This document shows, one piece after another, positions 34,401-52,400 of a stretch of 64,000 nucleotides of DNA. The position numbers and the translations under genes are program-made. Under the pieces are notes generated by a model, which saw only the letters and a program-made list of their open reading frames with translations, ran no database searches and was not told the origin of the DNA. Location of the stretch: the NCBI RefSeq assembly GCF_019175285.1, contig NC_056527.1, positions 104,551,765-104,615,764 of the forward strand. The letters are read 5' to 3'. The stretch comes from Sceloporus undulatus. Lineage: Eukaryota > Chordata > Lepidosauria > Squamata > Phrynosomatidae. The first letter of the stretch is position 1. Every line of letters begins with the position of its first letter.

Positions 34401-35602
34401 ATCCTTAAGTATGAGTATTCTCATAAGCACAGTGTGTCCTAGGAAGTGTCCTCCATGTGTCCATTGTAACTTACTCCTAATTAAGTGTGTGTAATGTAGT
34501 GGTTTGAGTGTTGGACTAGGACTCTGGAGGCCAGGGTCTGAATCCCCGCTGAGCCATGAAACCCACTAGGTGACCTTGGGCAAGTCATGCTCTCTCAGCC
34601 TCTGGGGAAGGCAGTGGCAAACCTCCTCTCAATTATAATATTTAATTTCTTTTCCTCTTGTCTGTCAGGCTTTCTGGACTCGTTTTTTCCCAGCTTTGGA
34701 GAAGATTCGTTCCCTGCTGAGGCAAAGAACAGTGGGGAATGTGGTGGTACTCCATGCCGAATTTGGTGTACCTCTTCTGTCAGTCCCCAGGTGTGTGGAA
34801 AAAGAGCTTGGAGGTGGTGCCTTGCTAGATATTGGTATCTACTGTGTCCAGTGGGCCTGCATGGTCTTCAATGGGGAGAAACCGCAATCCATTGTGGCCT
34901 CAGGATTCTTGCATGAAACAGGTTTGTGTTTGAGTACATCCTTGGATCCTAAAAATCTATAAAAAGCACCAGCTCCTATTCAAGTAGGAAATGATGGGAC
35001 TACATTTCCTAATCCATTATGATTTATTGGTTTCATACTGGAGGTTCCTTCAACCAGGGATGTTGCATACTACCTGAGGCCCAAGAGAAATAGCCATGGC
35101 ATCTCCTGTTTACTCTATTTTAGCCTCTCTATTGGAAGGGGGGAGGTTTATTTTGCACAAGTTGCTTGGAGAGAACCCCTTTGGGGGTCTTCAGAGGCAG
35201 AAGAAGTCACCAATGTGGGGTGCTTTCAGACTCGCTGGTCATGCACTTGTCAGAGGGTGGAGGTGTCAGTGCACCAGTGATGCTTGGCTGTGGCCTCAGG
35301 AACCAGAGGTCAGCCAGATGTTGGAGTAGCTACCACAGCCAAGGGCACAGACCAGAGATGCTGCTGTTGCTGACTCAGCAAGAGGGCACAAGCTGCTTCT
35401 CAGTGGCAGCGGTGGCTCCTCCTGCCATCACTGTTTGTCCAGCTTGAAGCATAGCTGGTCAAGGACTGGGGGTCAAAGTAGTCAATGTCAGACGATCCCC
35501 ATTGGCTTACCAAGGGCCCTATTCCTGCAAGTCCAAGTACACCCTTATGCTACCTTTGGAAGTTGTTTCTTCTAGAATGGCTGCCTCTTGCTCTGCAGCC
35601 GC

Positions 35603-35642
<40 letters not shown>

Positions 35643-35692
35643 CTCCTAATATATCCAGAGCTGCCAGGCTGGGGAAGACCACAGATATCTCC

Positions 35693-35734
<42 letters not shown>

Positions 35735-37961
35735 GGTCTTCCCCAGCCTAACAGCTGTGGATATGTTGGGCTACAACTTTTGGGTGTAATGTCTGGTGAT
35801 TATGAATGCTACATTAACATATGAAATGTGACAATTTGACACACATGCTTTCATTTACACAAGGACTGGCAGGGCACGTTTGTAATCTAATTTAACATAA
35901 TTTTGATTTTCTGATAAGGACTGGCTATTTTACAATGTAATCTTTCATTTAAAAAAATTATGTGCACAAATACAGAGTTTGCTTTAAAATGTTTTATTTT
36001 TTAAAATGTTAACAGAAGCAGCCATTCTAATAGCTGCATTTCTAGGCCAGGGTCAGGGAGAGAAAAGATCTGCACCCACTGAATCCTGGTCTGTAAGACC
36101 TCTGTGAACGACATGGATGAATGAAAAATGAGAAGGGAGAAACTGTTACCAAAGAAATGTAAGACTGGAGTGTTCAGACCTCAGGTCTGACAGATCAACA
36201 ATATCCCTCCCCCCCCCCCCATTACTTGCTAGAATTTTGAAGTACATTAGTCAAAGTCAGGTGCAAAAGTTTGGAAATATTACTTTTTGAGATGACCCAG
36301 AATTCCCACAGCCAGAATCCCTATATCTTGGCCGATGCATTCTGGGAGCTGTGGTTCAGAAGGTAACATTTCCCAGCTCTGGAGTAGAGTCAGCCTGAAT
36401 ATGTACATACTGAGCTATATCAGAACTAGGGAAGGTCAGAAGCTCATACAAACCTTCCTAAAGAACTGGTCAAAGAGGCACATGGTAATTAACTATGCTT
36501 TACAACTGAGAAACATAGTGGCATAAATGATTAGCACAAGGTCCACTTTAGGTACTGAAACACTGATCTACCCAAAGAGATAGGTCTTTAATATTGTTTT
36601 AAATTCAGACAGCATATTTAGCTGTCAAATCCCTTCTGGCAAGTCATTCCATGGTCTAGGGGCAGCCGATAAAAATGTCCTCTGGGTGACAGTTCTGGCT
36701 GGTTGTAGTAAATGTCCCCCAGACGACCTGAGCGTATGGAGCAGATTATACAGGAAGGGCAATCCCATATGTAATAGCGTGTCCTGGGACCCAAACCATG
36801 TAGGGCTTCAAAGGCGATAACCAACATTTTGTACTTTGCCCAGCAACGGCACGTGTCAGCCAGAAAGTTTAAGAAGGATGCTGCCATGAAAGACGTGGGC
36901 ACTGGCACTGCTGGATGTGTTTATGCTCTTCCCTCCAGGTGTCGACAAAATGGCTTCAATCATCCTGAACTATTCAGGCCAGCGACAGGCTGTCCTCACC
37001 TACAGCATGATGAACCAGTTGCCCAATCGAGCAACCATTAGTGGCACCGAGGGAATAATTGAGGTGAGTTCTCAGCTGAAAGACTCATGGGGGAGAAGGG
37101 TGTTTCACTGTCTGGAGATGCTAAGAGGACTAGAGTTCGAGAACGTAGGGTGGCATTAAGCTTGGAACCTGGCTACCAAGATCTTTAGAAGATATCCTCT
37201 TGAACATACCAAAAACGGCAGTTCCCTTTTGATGGGCATCCAGCAGAAGGCTTTCTACTGTATTAGCTGCCAAATTGTGGACCCCTCCCTTCCACAAGTT
37301 GTGATAAGTTCCCACTCTTGCTGCTTTTACAAAAGGTGTGGAGACACATCTCTTCAAATTTTCCTCTTAAACCGCTTGACATTTATAGGGATTGTTTCAA
37401 TTTAGGGTGAAGATTTTAATGGTCTTACTGATTCATTTGTTTTCATTGCTTCTTCTTTTTGGTTTATTTTTTTCAATGGTGTTGCCCTGAGAGGGTTTGG
37501 GTGTTTTGGTTTGGTTTTTGGTGCTCTGGAAAGGCAGAATAAAAATGCAAATAAATAAATAATGAATTTAATATCTGCAGATCCCAAGTTGTTTGTGGTG
37601 CCCACAGGAGTTGGTCATCAATGGTCAGAAGGAAGAGTTCCCCCTTCCTTCTCCATCCCAAAAACTGAACTTTGCTGGCAGCACAGGTCTACGCTATGAA
37701 GCAGAGCATGTCAGACAGTGTCTTCTCCAAGGTAACAGCCCCAGACTCTGATCATGTTTTGCACATCGATGTCCTTTGGGTACAAAGCAGACAGTTCACA
37801 GGCATCCCCTCATCTTGATCCTTTCTTTTTTCTCTCTTCTGCCTCCTTTAGGCCTCAAAGAGAGCCCTGTTATGTCTCACGCAGACAGTGAACTAGTTCA
37901 TTTCATCCTGGATGAAGCCCGGAGGCAGCTGGGGGTGTCCTATTCTCAGGACCGTGCCTGA
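29916..37961 (+). CDS. DHDH: Dihydrodiol dehydrogenase, tandem copy C (7 exons, 335 aa)
   Basis: Exons are 29916-30008, 32342-32453, 33846-34009, 34669-34921, 36939-37063, 37581-37731 and 37852-37961, giving an intact 335 aa frame. The start lies in a perfect Kozak context, GCCACCATGGGG. All expected functional positions are present: GICSAGKI at the nucleotide-binding turn, ASRDLSRA for NADP(H), [10 protein letters not shown] with both His, Lys98 in LCEKPLG, Asp177 and Tyr181 in LLDIGIY, and Trp in LWCPQEL. Of the three tandem copies it is the one most likely to keep the ancestral NADP-dependent dihydrodiol/xylose dehydrogenase activity. The gene ends 1.4 kb before the RPL13A start. A 335 bp transposon sits in its 3' untranslated region, before the only AATAAA seen. 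Confidence 0.95.
30155..30350. mobile_element. Palindromic MITE (GCATCTACACTGCAGAAATAA family)
   Basis: AGAAATAATACACTTTAATA to AAGTGCTTTAATTCTGCAGT, immediately followed by another MITE, in DHDH-C intron 1. Confidence 0.7.
30354..30665. mobile_element. MITE with GGAGTTTATCACA inverted ends
   Basis: GGAGTTTATCACACAAAGG to GTGTGATAAACTCC, closely related to 3211-3542 in both ends and interior. Confidence 0.8.
31079..31320 (-). mobile_element. tRNA-derived SINE with RTE-type tail
   Basis: GTTGTGGCTGGGTGCCTTCA at the tail side, GGTCACCCAGTGGGTTTCCA in the body, and CACTCAAACCATTCCACTAC at the tRNA side. Confidence 0.85.
31373..31402. repeat. (TG)n microsatellite
   Basis: Fifteen uninterrupted TG units. 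Confidence 0.95.
31482..31609. mobile_element. hAT-type MITE (CACTGGTTCCC ends)
   Basis: CACTGGTTCCCACACTTTGG on the left and CAGAGTTTGGGAACAACTG on the right; same family as 15103-15238. Target duplication not clear. Confidence 0.65.
31974..32228 (-). mobile_element. tRNA-derived SINE with (GTT)n tail
   Basis: Seven or eight GTT units, then GTGTGCCTTCAAGTCATTTC, body, and CACATCATGCTGGC. It ends 113 bp before DHDH-C exon 2. Confidence 0.85.
32705..33300 (-). mobile_element. L2/CR1-like LINE 3' end
   Basis: The minus frame reads [20 protein letters not shown] and [11 protein letters not shown], the end of an L2/CR1-like ORF2. The ATCCCGCTTTTCCCTCAAAA tail lies on the low-coordinate side. 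Confidence 0.7.
33326..33690. mobile_element. hAT-like MITE (AGTGGCATCACTAGGG end)
   Basis: Begins CAGTGGCATCACTAGGGTTG, a common hAT-type end, followed by AT-rich sequence. The right end was not fixed. Confidence 0.45.
34495..34640 (+). mobile_element. tRNA-derived SINE, 3' truncated
   Basis: GTAGTGGTTTGAGTGTTGGA, AGCCATGAAACCCACT and GACCTTGGGCAAGTCATG. It stops about 30 bp before DHDH-C exon 4. Confidence 0.8.
35607..35775. repeat. (CA)n and (ATCT)n microsatellites in a foldback element
   Basis: (CA)17 is at 35607-35640 and (ATCT)10 at about 35693-35732. The ATCT run lies exactly between inverted arms (AGGCTGGGGAAGACCA at 35667 and TGGTCTTCCCCAGCCT at 35734). Confidence 0.85.
36560..36890 (-). 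mobile_element. L2/CR1-like LINE remnant
   Basis: The minus frame includes [16 protein letters not shown], the same motif as the L2-like copy at 25449. It ends about 50 bp before DHDH-C exon 5. Confidence 0.65.
37140..37565 (+). mobile_element. L2/CR1-like LINE 3' end with AAATAAATAA tail
   Basis: Degraded ORF tail, then GGCAGAATAAAAATGCAAAT and AAATAAATAA. It fills most of DHDH-C intron 5. Confidence 0.55.
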
Positions 37962-38060
37962 TTCATGCTGTACTTTGTTCTTCTGGCTCTGTGTGTACAA
38001 GAGAAGAAACATTCAGACGTCACCCCTAGAAATCCTAATGCTGTATGTGTGTGTAACTAT

Positions 38061-38395
38061 GGAGTTTATCAGACAAGGGAAATTGGAAGGATAATCCAAT
38101 GGCAATCTGAACGCTATAATGGGGTTTAACATTATTGCGTGATAGTCTACCACACGCAATTTCGGGCAATGGGAAGTCAGTCTGAACGCAATCATAGGGT
38201 TTCACGTTATTGTGTGAGAGGTGATCACACCCAATTTTGGGCAATGGCAAGCTATTTTCGGGCAAGGGGAAGTCAGTTTGAATGCAATTCGAATTCACAT
38301 AAGTTCGCTGAACTATTGAATTCACGTGAATGCATTCTGGCCCCACTTTCTTTTCATTCGAAATTAAGAGAAATTCCTCCCATGTGATAAACTCC
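38061..38395. mobile_element. MITE with GGAGTTTATCA inverted ends in the copy C 3' UTR
   Basis: GGAGTTTATCAGACAAGGG to CATGTGATAAACTCC. It lies between the copy C stop (37961) and its AATAAA (38411). No AATAAA is seen inside it. Confidence 0.75.
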
Positions 38396-38410
38396 ACTGG
38401 TGAAAAGGAC

Positions 38411-38416
38411 AATAAA
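38411..38416 (+). promoter_or_regulatory. AATAAA polyadenylation signal, DHDH copy C
   Basis: The first AATAAA after the copy C stop lies 450 nt downstream. Removing the 335 bp MITE at 38061-38395 brings it to about 115 nt, close to copies A (141) and B (129), so it is probably the ancestral signal pushed away. Confidence 0.65.
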
Positions 38417-38601
38417 CCGACAAGAAATCTGGGCACAAAGAAAAGCAAAATAACAAGGTCTGTGTGCTGTTTCTTGGCTTCTGACAAGTAATATAAGAAG
38501 GACTCAGCCAAAAGGCAAAGCTTCTTAAAGTCCAAATCAAAGATTATACTGTGGAGTCACGGCTAATTTAATGCTCGTTGTGGGTAAGATGGACGATTCT
38601 C

Positions 38602-38990
38602 CAGATGTATTCACACAGCAGCAATAAAGCATAACTTTAATCTGTCATGGCTCCATTCTGTGAGTTGTAGTTTGGTGAGATACTCAGCCTGGTCTGTCAG
38701 AGAGCTTTGGTGCCGCACCAAACTACAAATCCCAGGATTCTGTAGGACAGACCCAGGGATCATTGAAGTAGTGTTTTATTTCTGCAGCCTTTCTTGGCTT
38801 AAATACAAAAAATATTTCCCATGAGGACAGGGGACCAGATATATGTCATCATCCTCATCATCCTCATCATCTCTGACTCAAAGGAGCTGCTTTGGCTCAG
38901 TAGCAGCTAGGGAATCCTGGGAATTGTAGTTTATTGTGGCACCAGAGCTGCTCTGACAGAGAAGGACAAACGTCTGTAGTGTGTTTTGCG
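38602..38990. mobile_element. Two neighbouring palindromic MITE copies
   Basis: A nearly whole copy is at 38602-38795 and a partial one (GAATCCTGGGAATTGTAGTT) at 38905-38980, between the DHDH-C 3' end and the RPL13A promoter. Confidence 0.7.
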
Positions 38991-39025
38991 TTATCTTTTT
39001 GTTTTCTTTCTCACTCTGAGGCTAA

Positions 39026-39290
39026 AGAAAGAAAAAGAAAGAAAGGGGGCACCATAGAGACGTGAAGGGATAGAGGGGCCAGGCCGCCGAGCCTTCTATA
39101 ATGGCGGTGAATAAGGAGAAGGAAATTACGTGACGTCATTTCCGTTGCCGGGCGTAACATTTTAAAAGAAAAAAGAAAGAGGCACCATAGAGACGCGAAG
39201 GGATAGAGCGGCCAGGCCGCGGAGCCATGGTGGTGAATAAGAAGAAGGAAATGACAAGACGTCATTTCCGTTGCCGAGCGTTTCCGGCCC
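39026..39290 (+). promoter_or_regulatory. RPL13A: RPL13A proximal promoter with tandemly duplicated block
   Basis: A block of about 107 bp beginning GGCACCATAGAGACG is present twice, at 39048-39154 and 39181-39280, each preceded by an AAAGAAAG purine run. Each copy ends in GACGTCATTTCCGTTGCCG, which joins a CRE-like core (full TGACGTCA in the first copy) with an ETS/GABP-like TTTCCG, typical of ribosomal-protein promoters. The transcription start is expected at the CCTCTTTCCC run (39334-39343). Confidence 0.75.
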
Positions 39291-39334
39291 TCTGCGCTGG
39301 AGAGGGTAACCCCGTGGCGCTCTGTGGGCGGAGC

Positions 39335-39343
39335 CTCTTTCCC
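39335..39343 (+). promoter_or_regulatory. RPL13A: Likely transcription start with 5'TOP tract of RPL13A
   Basis: CTCTTTCCC lies 31 bp before the ATG, the arrangement of terminal oligopyrimidine mRNAs that are controlled by mTOR/LARP1. The exact start base is inferred. Confidence 0.6.
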
Positions 39344-39365
39344 GTGCGGCCGCCGAGGAGCAGCC

Positions 39366-47979
<8,614 letters not shown>

Positions 47980-48002
47980 ATCAACTGCTAGGCTTAATTC
48001 AC

Positions 48003-48008
48003 AATAAA
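48003..48008 (+). promoter_or_regulatory. RPL13A: AATAAA polyadenylation signal of RPL13A
   Basis: AATAAATAAA starts 24 nt after the stop codon, the very short 3' untranslated region typical of ribosomal-protein mRNAs. Confidence 0.9.
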
Positions 48009-48009
48009 T

Positions 48010-49400
48010 AAAAAAATACACTTTTACAGTTTTTACGATTTTGTTGAATTTAAGAATCACATTTGAATTGCTGTGTATTCCAGTTGAGGGGAAAGGGGTC
48101 TTGGGGATGGAGAGAAGCTAGGATTCCTGGGTTCTGTGGGAGAAGAACCCCTGCACATGGTTCATAGTTCTGTGAATGAGATGGGTCTGCTTTAAAGTGG
48201 TAAACAGCAGTAGCTTGTCTGTCCTCTTAGTCCCATTGTTTTAATGCAGGGGTTGGTAACTGAGCTTCTCTGGAAGATTTTGGCCTGCAACTCCCAGCAA
48301 CCCTAAATCGGTTTGGCTAGTGGTGATAGAATATGAAAGCTTTAATCTAAAAACACCTGAGGGGTACAGTTGACCATGCTTAACATAATAATTTCATAGA
48401 CATTTTGTTTCTGAATTAAATGTTTTTTGTTTTTTTGCTTGGGCCATTGCAGGCTAATATGTGGTCAGCCTACCGTACACAGATTTCTTCACGCTTTGGT
48501 GTGGTTCCCCATCCCTATTTCTAGACTGAAGGGTTGAGCCTTTGCCATTCCTTAGCTAATTGGTGTCTGCTTGAAGGTCCCTCTCATCATCTCCTGTTTG
48601 CCTAGGATCTCAGTTAATTACCAATGTCCATACAGGCATATTCCACTTAAGAGTGCTGATCTCTTGGGTCTCTGGATTTTTAATATAGGAGAATGAGCAA
48701 CGGAAAAAAGGGCAAAGTAGAATGAGCCCTTGAATTTTAACAGCTACCAGTTGTTAAACAGCACACTGACACATAGCCTTCCTAGTCAAAGTTTTGCTAC
48801 TTTGAGTGAGATATATTGTGTTTATTTAAATGTCTGTAGTTTTTAAATTTGCATCTATACATATACATTATAATGTGTAAGCAGTATGCATAAGCATATT
48901 TGCTTGTCAGCCTTTTGAAAGATGGATAAGCAGCAACCTGATGCCCTTCAGCTCTTTTTGAATAACATATTGATAGTGCGCCCATTTGTAGCCAATGTGG
49001 ACAACCACACATTTTCTGTCCCTGGATTAAATGATGTCATCCAGCTAACAAGTTGTTGTGTTCGCTGGAAATATAATGTAAACAGACTATTTTTCCCATG
49101 AGCCACCTAGGTACTTTTGAAAAAGACTGTAGTTAAAACACATGTTGAAGGCGGGTTTTGTGCTGCTTGAGCTTGCATGAAGATTCTGCTTTTCAGGCAG
49201 AAGAGAGCTTCTTCATCTTTCTTGGAACAGCTATTTGTTCAGACTAGAGTTTCTAGCTAGCATAGCTGTTGTCTGTGATAGGCAGGGATTTCTGGGAGTT
49301 ACAGTCCAAACAAGTAACTCTTCAGAGCTCTGGCACTCTTTACCCAGACACTGTTACAGCCTTGATTCAGGCACTCGAATATTTGACCAAAGGTGAAAAA
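48010..49400. other. Convergent intergenic region between RPL13A and DHDH copy D
   Basis: No gene is seen. A MITE-like piece is at 48240-48340 (GGTTGGTAACTGAGC). At 48800-48968 lies one copy of a sequence repeated at 50325-50492, and an AATAAA on the minus strand is at about 48822. Confidence 0.5.
48800..48968. repeat. Unclassified direct repeat, copy 1
   Basis: Shares TATTGTGTTT, AAATTTGCATSTATACATAT, TTTGTCAGC, GATTGATAAGCAAC-type and TGCCCTTCAGCTCTT with 50325-50492, in the same order. Confidence 0.7.
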
Positions 49401-49401
49401 G

Positions 49402-49407
49402 TTTATT
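49402..49407 (-). promoter_or_regulatory. AATAAA overlapping the DHDH copy D stop codon
   Basis: On the minus strand the end reads GCCAAATAAAC, so an AATAAA hexamer overlaps the TAA stop. A second AATAAA lies near 48822-48827. Which is used cannot be told from sequence. Confidence 0.45.
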
Positions 49408-52400
49408 TGGCAGTTTCATTGCTTTGCTTATTCTGTGCAGTGTCTTGCTCATAGATCACCCCCACTTGTTTTCTTACTTCATCCATGATTGTGGTGACAG
49501 TTTCACTTTCGTGCAATGGCATGATCGGACTTTCCTTCAAATCTGCAGGAAAGACAGGCAGATAGAACCCAGATGAGCAAGACATTGATGTAGCCAGTGT
49601 TGCTTCAGCTTCCCTTTAGAATTGCTGAGCTCTTAATTCCCATCACCTTTAGCACTAATGGGAATTGTCTTAACATCTCGGGGGCTGCACATTCCATATC
49701 CCTACTTTAGATTTTGATATCTTTGTGACCAAAGTAGCTTCAATCTTTTTTTTTATTTTGCTCTCAAAGAACATCGAATCTGAAGTTAGATAATTAATTT
49801 AACAGAAAACTGCTCTTGTTGAAACTAACAATAGACAAACAGCCCTTTGTTCTCATCTTGTCATATAGGGAAAACATTTGTGGCAGGGCTCTTAGCAAAA
49901 CATTGCAAAGTATTGGAAGGCAGACATTTAACTGGTGGAACATGCCACTGTAGCATCTTGAGAAGCCTCATCTTGAATATGGCCCTGGTTTATAGAAAAT
50001 AGCAATTTACTATTGGAAGAGAACTGGGATTGTCAAAACAAAGACATTCTGGTTTATACATGGCCTTTCCAGCCTCAGATCTTATTTCCAGATAAAGAAG
50101 CAAGAAGAATGGGGAAGTTGAATTTTCCATCAGCTGTTAACACCTCCTGGACCACGTACAGAGTAGTTGATCACCCCTTGAAAGAGTCAATTCAGGGGAA
50201 AGAAGTTATTTTGATACTGCGTGTCATCTCCTAATAATATGTTAGCAATAGTTGGGAGGATCACTACTAGGCTTAGGAAATTAGAGCAATTTGGCTACTA
50301 GTGTGTAATAGGGATTTCCCCAACAGTGAAATGTATTGTGTTTTTGTAAATGTCAGTCATTTTAAAATTTGCATGTATACATATAAATTAGAGCACATAA
50401 AATTTATGCAAAAGTGTATCCTTTTGTCAGCATTTTTGAAGATTGATAAGCAACTTGGTGCCCTTCAGCTCTTGCTCATTTCAAAAATCAGAAGACATTC
50501 CTATTACACACTGGTAGTAAAATTGCTCTAATTTCTTAAGCCACCTACACCTAGTGGCAATCCTCTCATCTTCTGGCAACATAGTAGGAGATGGCACACT
50601 ATAAAAATGCCAATGTGATTATTCATAATTATAGCCAGCCACACACTTTTTCAGGGTGCCCAACCATTGGACTGTTCTTACATTCTATAAGATGTGGTGG
50701 CTTAGTGATTAAGACACCAGTTCTGAAGATCAGAAGATTGGCAGTTCAAGGCCCAGGTGCTGCATGATGGGGTGAGCTCCTGTCACTAGTCCATGCTTCT
50801 GCTAACCTAGCAGTTTGAAAGCATGCACATGCAAGTAGATAGATAGGTACCACTTTTCAGTGGGCAGTCATGCTGGCTACATGACCACCAGAGCAGTCCT
50901 CAGACAATGCTGGCTCTTTGGCTTAGAAACAGATGAGCACTGCCCCCTACAGTCAGGTACAACTAGACATGTCAAGGGACTATCTTTACATTCTGAGGCT
51001 GAAAACAAAGTTTTTGGCCAGAAGTCACTGCTACATCTGTAGACTTACCCTTCAGCAGGCACTGTCGGACATGTTCGGCTTCATATCGCAACCCAATGTC
51101 ATGCTCAAAGTAGAGTGGCTCGGGGGAGGATGGAAGGGGCCATTCCCACCGGCTTCCTTTCACAAACATCACTGTGGGGCTGTTCATATGGTTGGGGAGC
51201 TGGAGAAAGAGAGGGCCCAAGGTGTTTACATGATTGCTTCCAGATGTGTTACTACACAGTTCACAAAGTCACCATCCAGATAATTGGAATTAATGTTACT
51301 GTTACATTCAAAGAGCTAGCATGCTGTAGTTGTTTTAGAGTTGGAATAGGACTTAAGGTGACTAGGGCTCAAATTTTCATTTGACCATGGCAACCCACTG
51401 GTTAGCCTTTGGCAAGTCAAACGCTCTCAGCCCAGAGGTGGCCCATGGCAACCCCTCTGTGATCAAACCTTACCAAGAAAATCACATGATAGGATTGCCA
51501 TAACAACAACAACCATCTAATTCATCAACAGCAGAAGGTCAATGTGTGGGGATGGGAAAAGGATAACAAGGCCATCTTTGACCAGGAGGGAGTCTGAGTT
51601 GATACAGGACTAACTGGCATTCCCAGCCACATCAGGGATAAGGTGGGCAAGTGTCTCAGTTGAAGATGGTTAACAACAAGCTTATATCCCATCCTTTCCC
51701 CAAAGATGGGTGTAAAGGCAGTTTACAAAGTAGAATTACAGATAAATGTAGAACTACAGATTTAAAAAAAAACAAGCTAAAAGAGATACAAGGAAAACAC
51801 ATCCATGTTGGCCATACAACAAAGTACAATAGCATCCAAAATCCATAAAACAGTGATAAAGGTCCAATAAAAGTACCACTGTTTTCTGGATTTTGGAGAT
51901 ACAGAGAGTTACGATTACAATGGTATTAAACTGTCTATAGAATTAAAGCAATTTAAACCATTTTTTAAAGCTAAGCTTACAAATAGCACAACACTTTCTT
52001 TTAAAAACCCTTTTCTTGTAAAACAATCCATTGCCAAAAACCTGCTGGAATGAAAAGAGCTTTATTTGATGACAAAAGGAAAGCAGACATGCCATTCACC
52101 TGTACCATCATCTGTCCCCTTGTTCCAGGGATGAAAAAACTTTGACCCATCAGATATTTTGGTTTACAAATTCCATCAGACCCACCCAACATTCTCAAGA
52201 GTAAGAGACTGAAATCCAAGACATCTGGAGTGGCAAACTTTCCTCGAATGGGAAAGAGGAACCATTGGTGCTTGTACAGTAGCATGGAAGGGGGCTTAAT
52301 GCCATTTGCTGCCCAGGGCTGGGGATGAGAGATTGGTGGTAATGGCTGTTACACCACTGTTCCTCAGCAGTGGCATGAAATCAGCCAGGGTAATTAAACC

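Noticed and set aside
5529-37961. The three tandem DHDH copies as an assembly artefact
   Set aside because: The copies differ at many coding positions, have unrelated intron contents and different transposon insertions.
50933-51283. Plus-strand frame of 116 codons
   Set aside because: Antisense shadow of DHDH-D exon 6 joined to Sauria SINE sequence.
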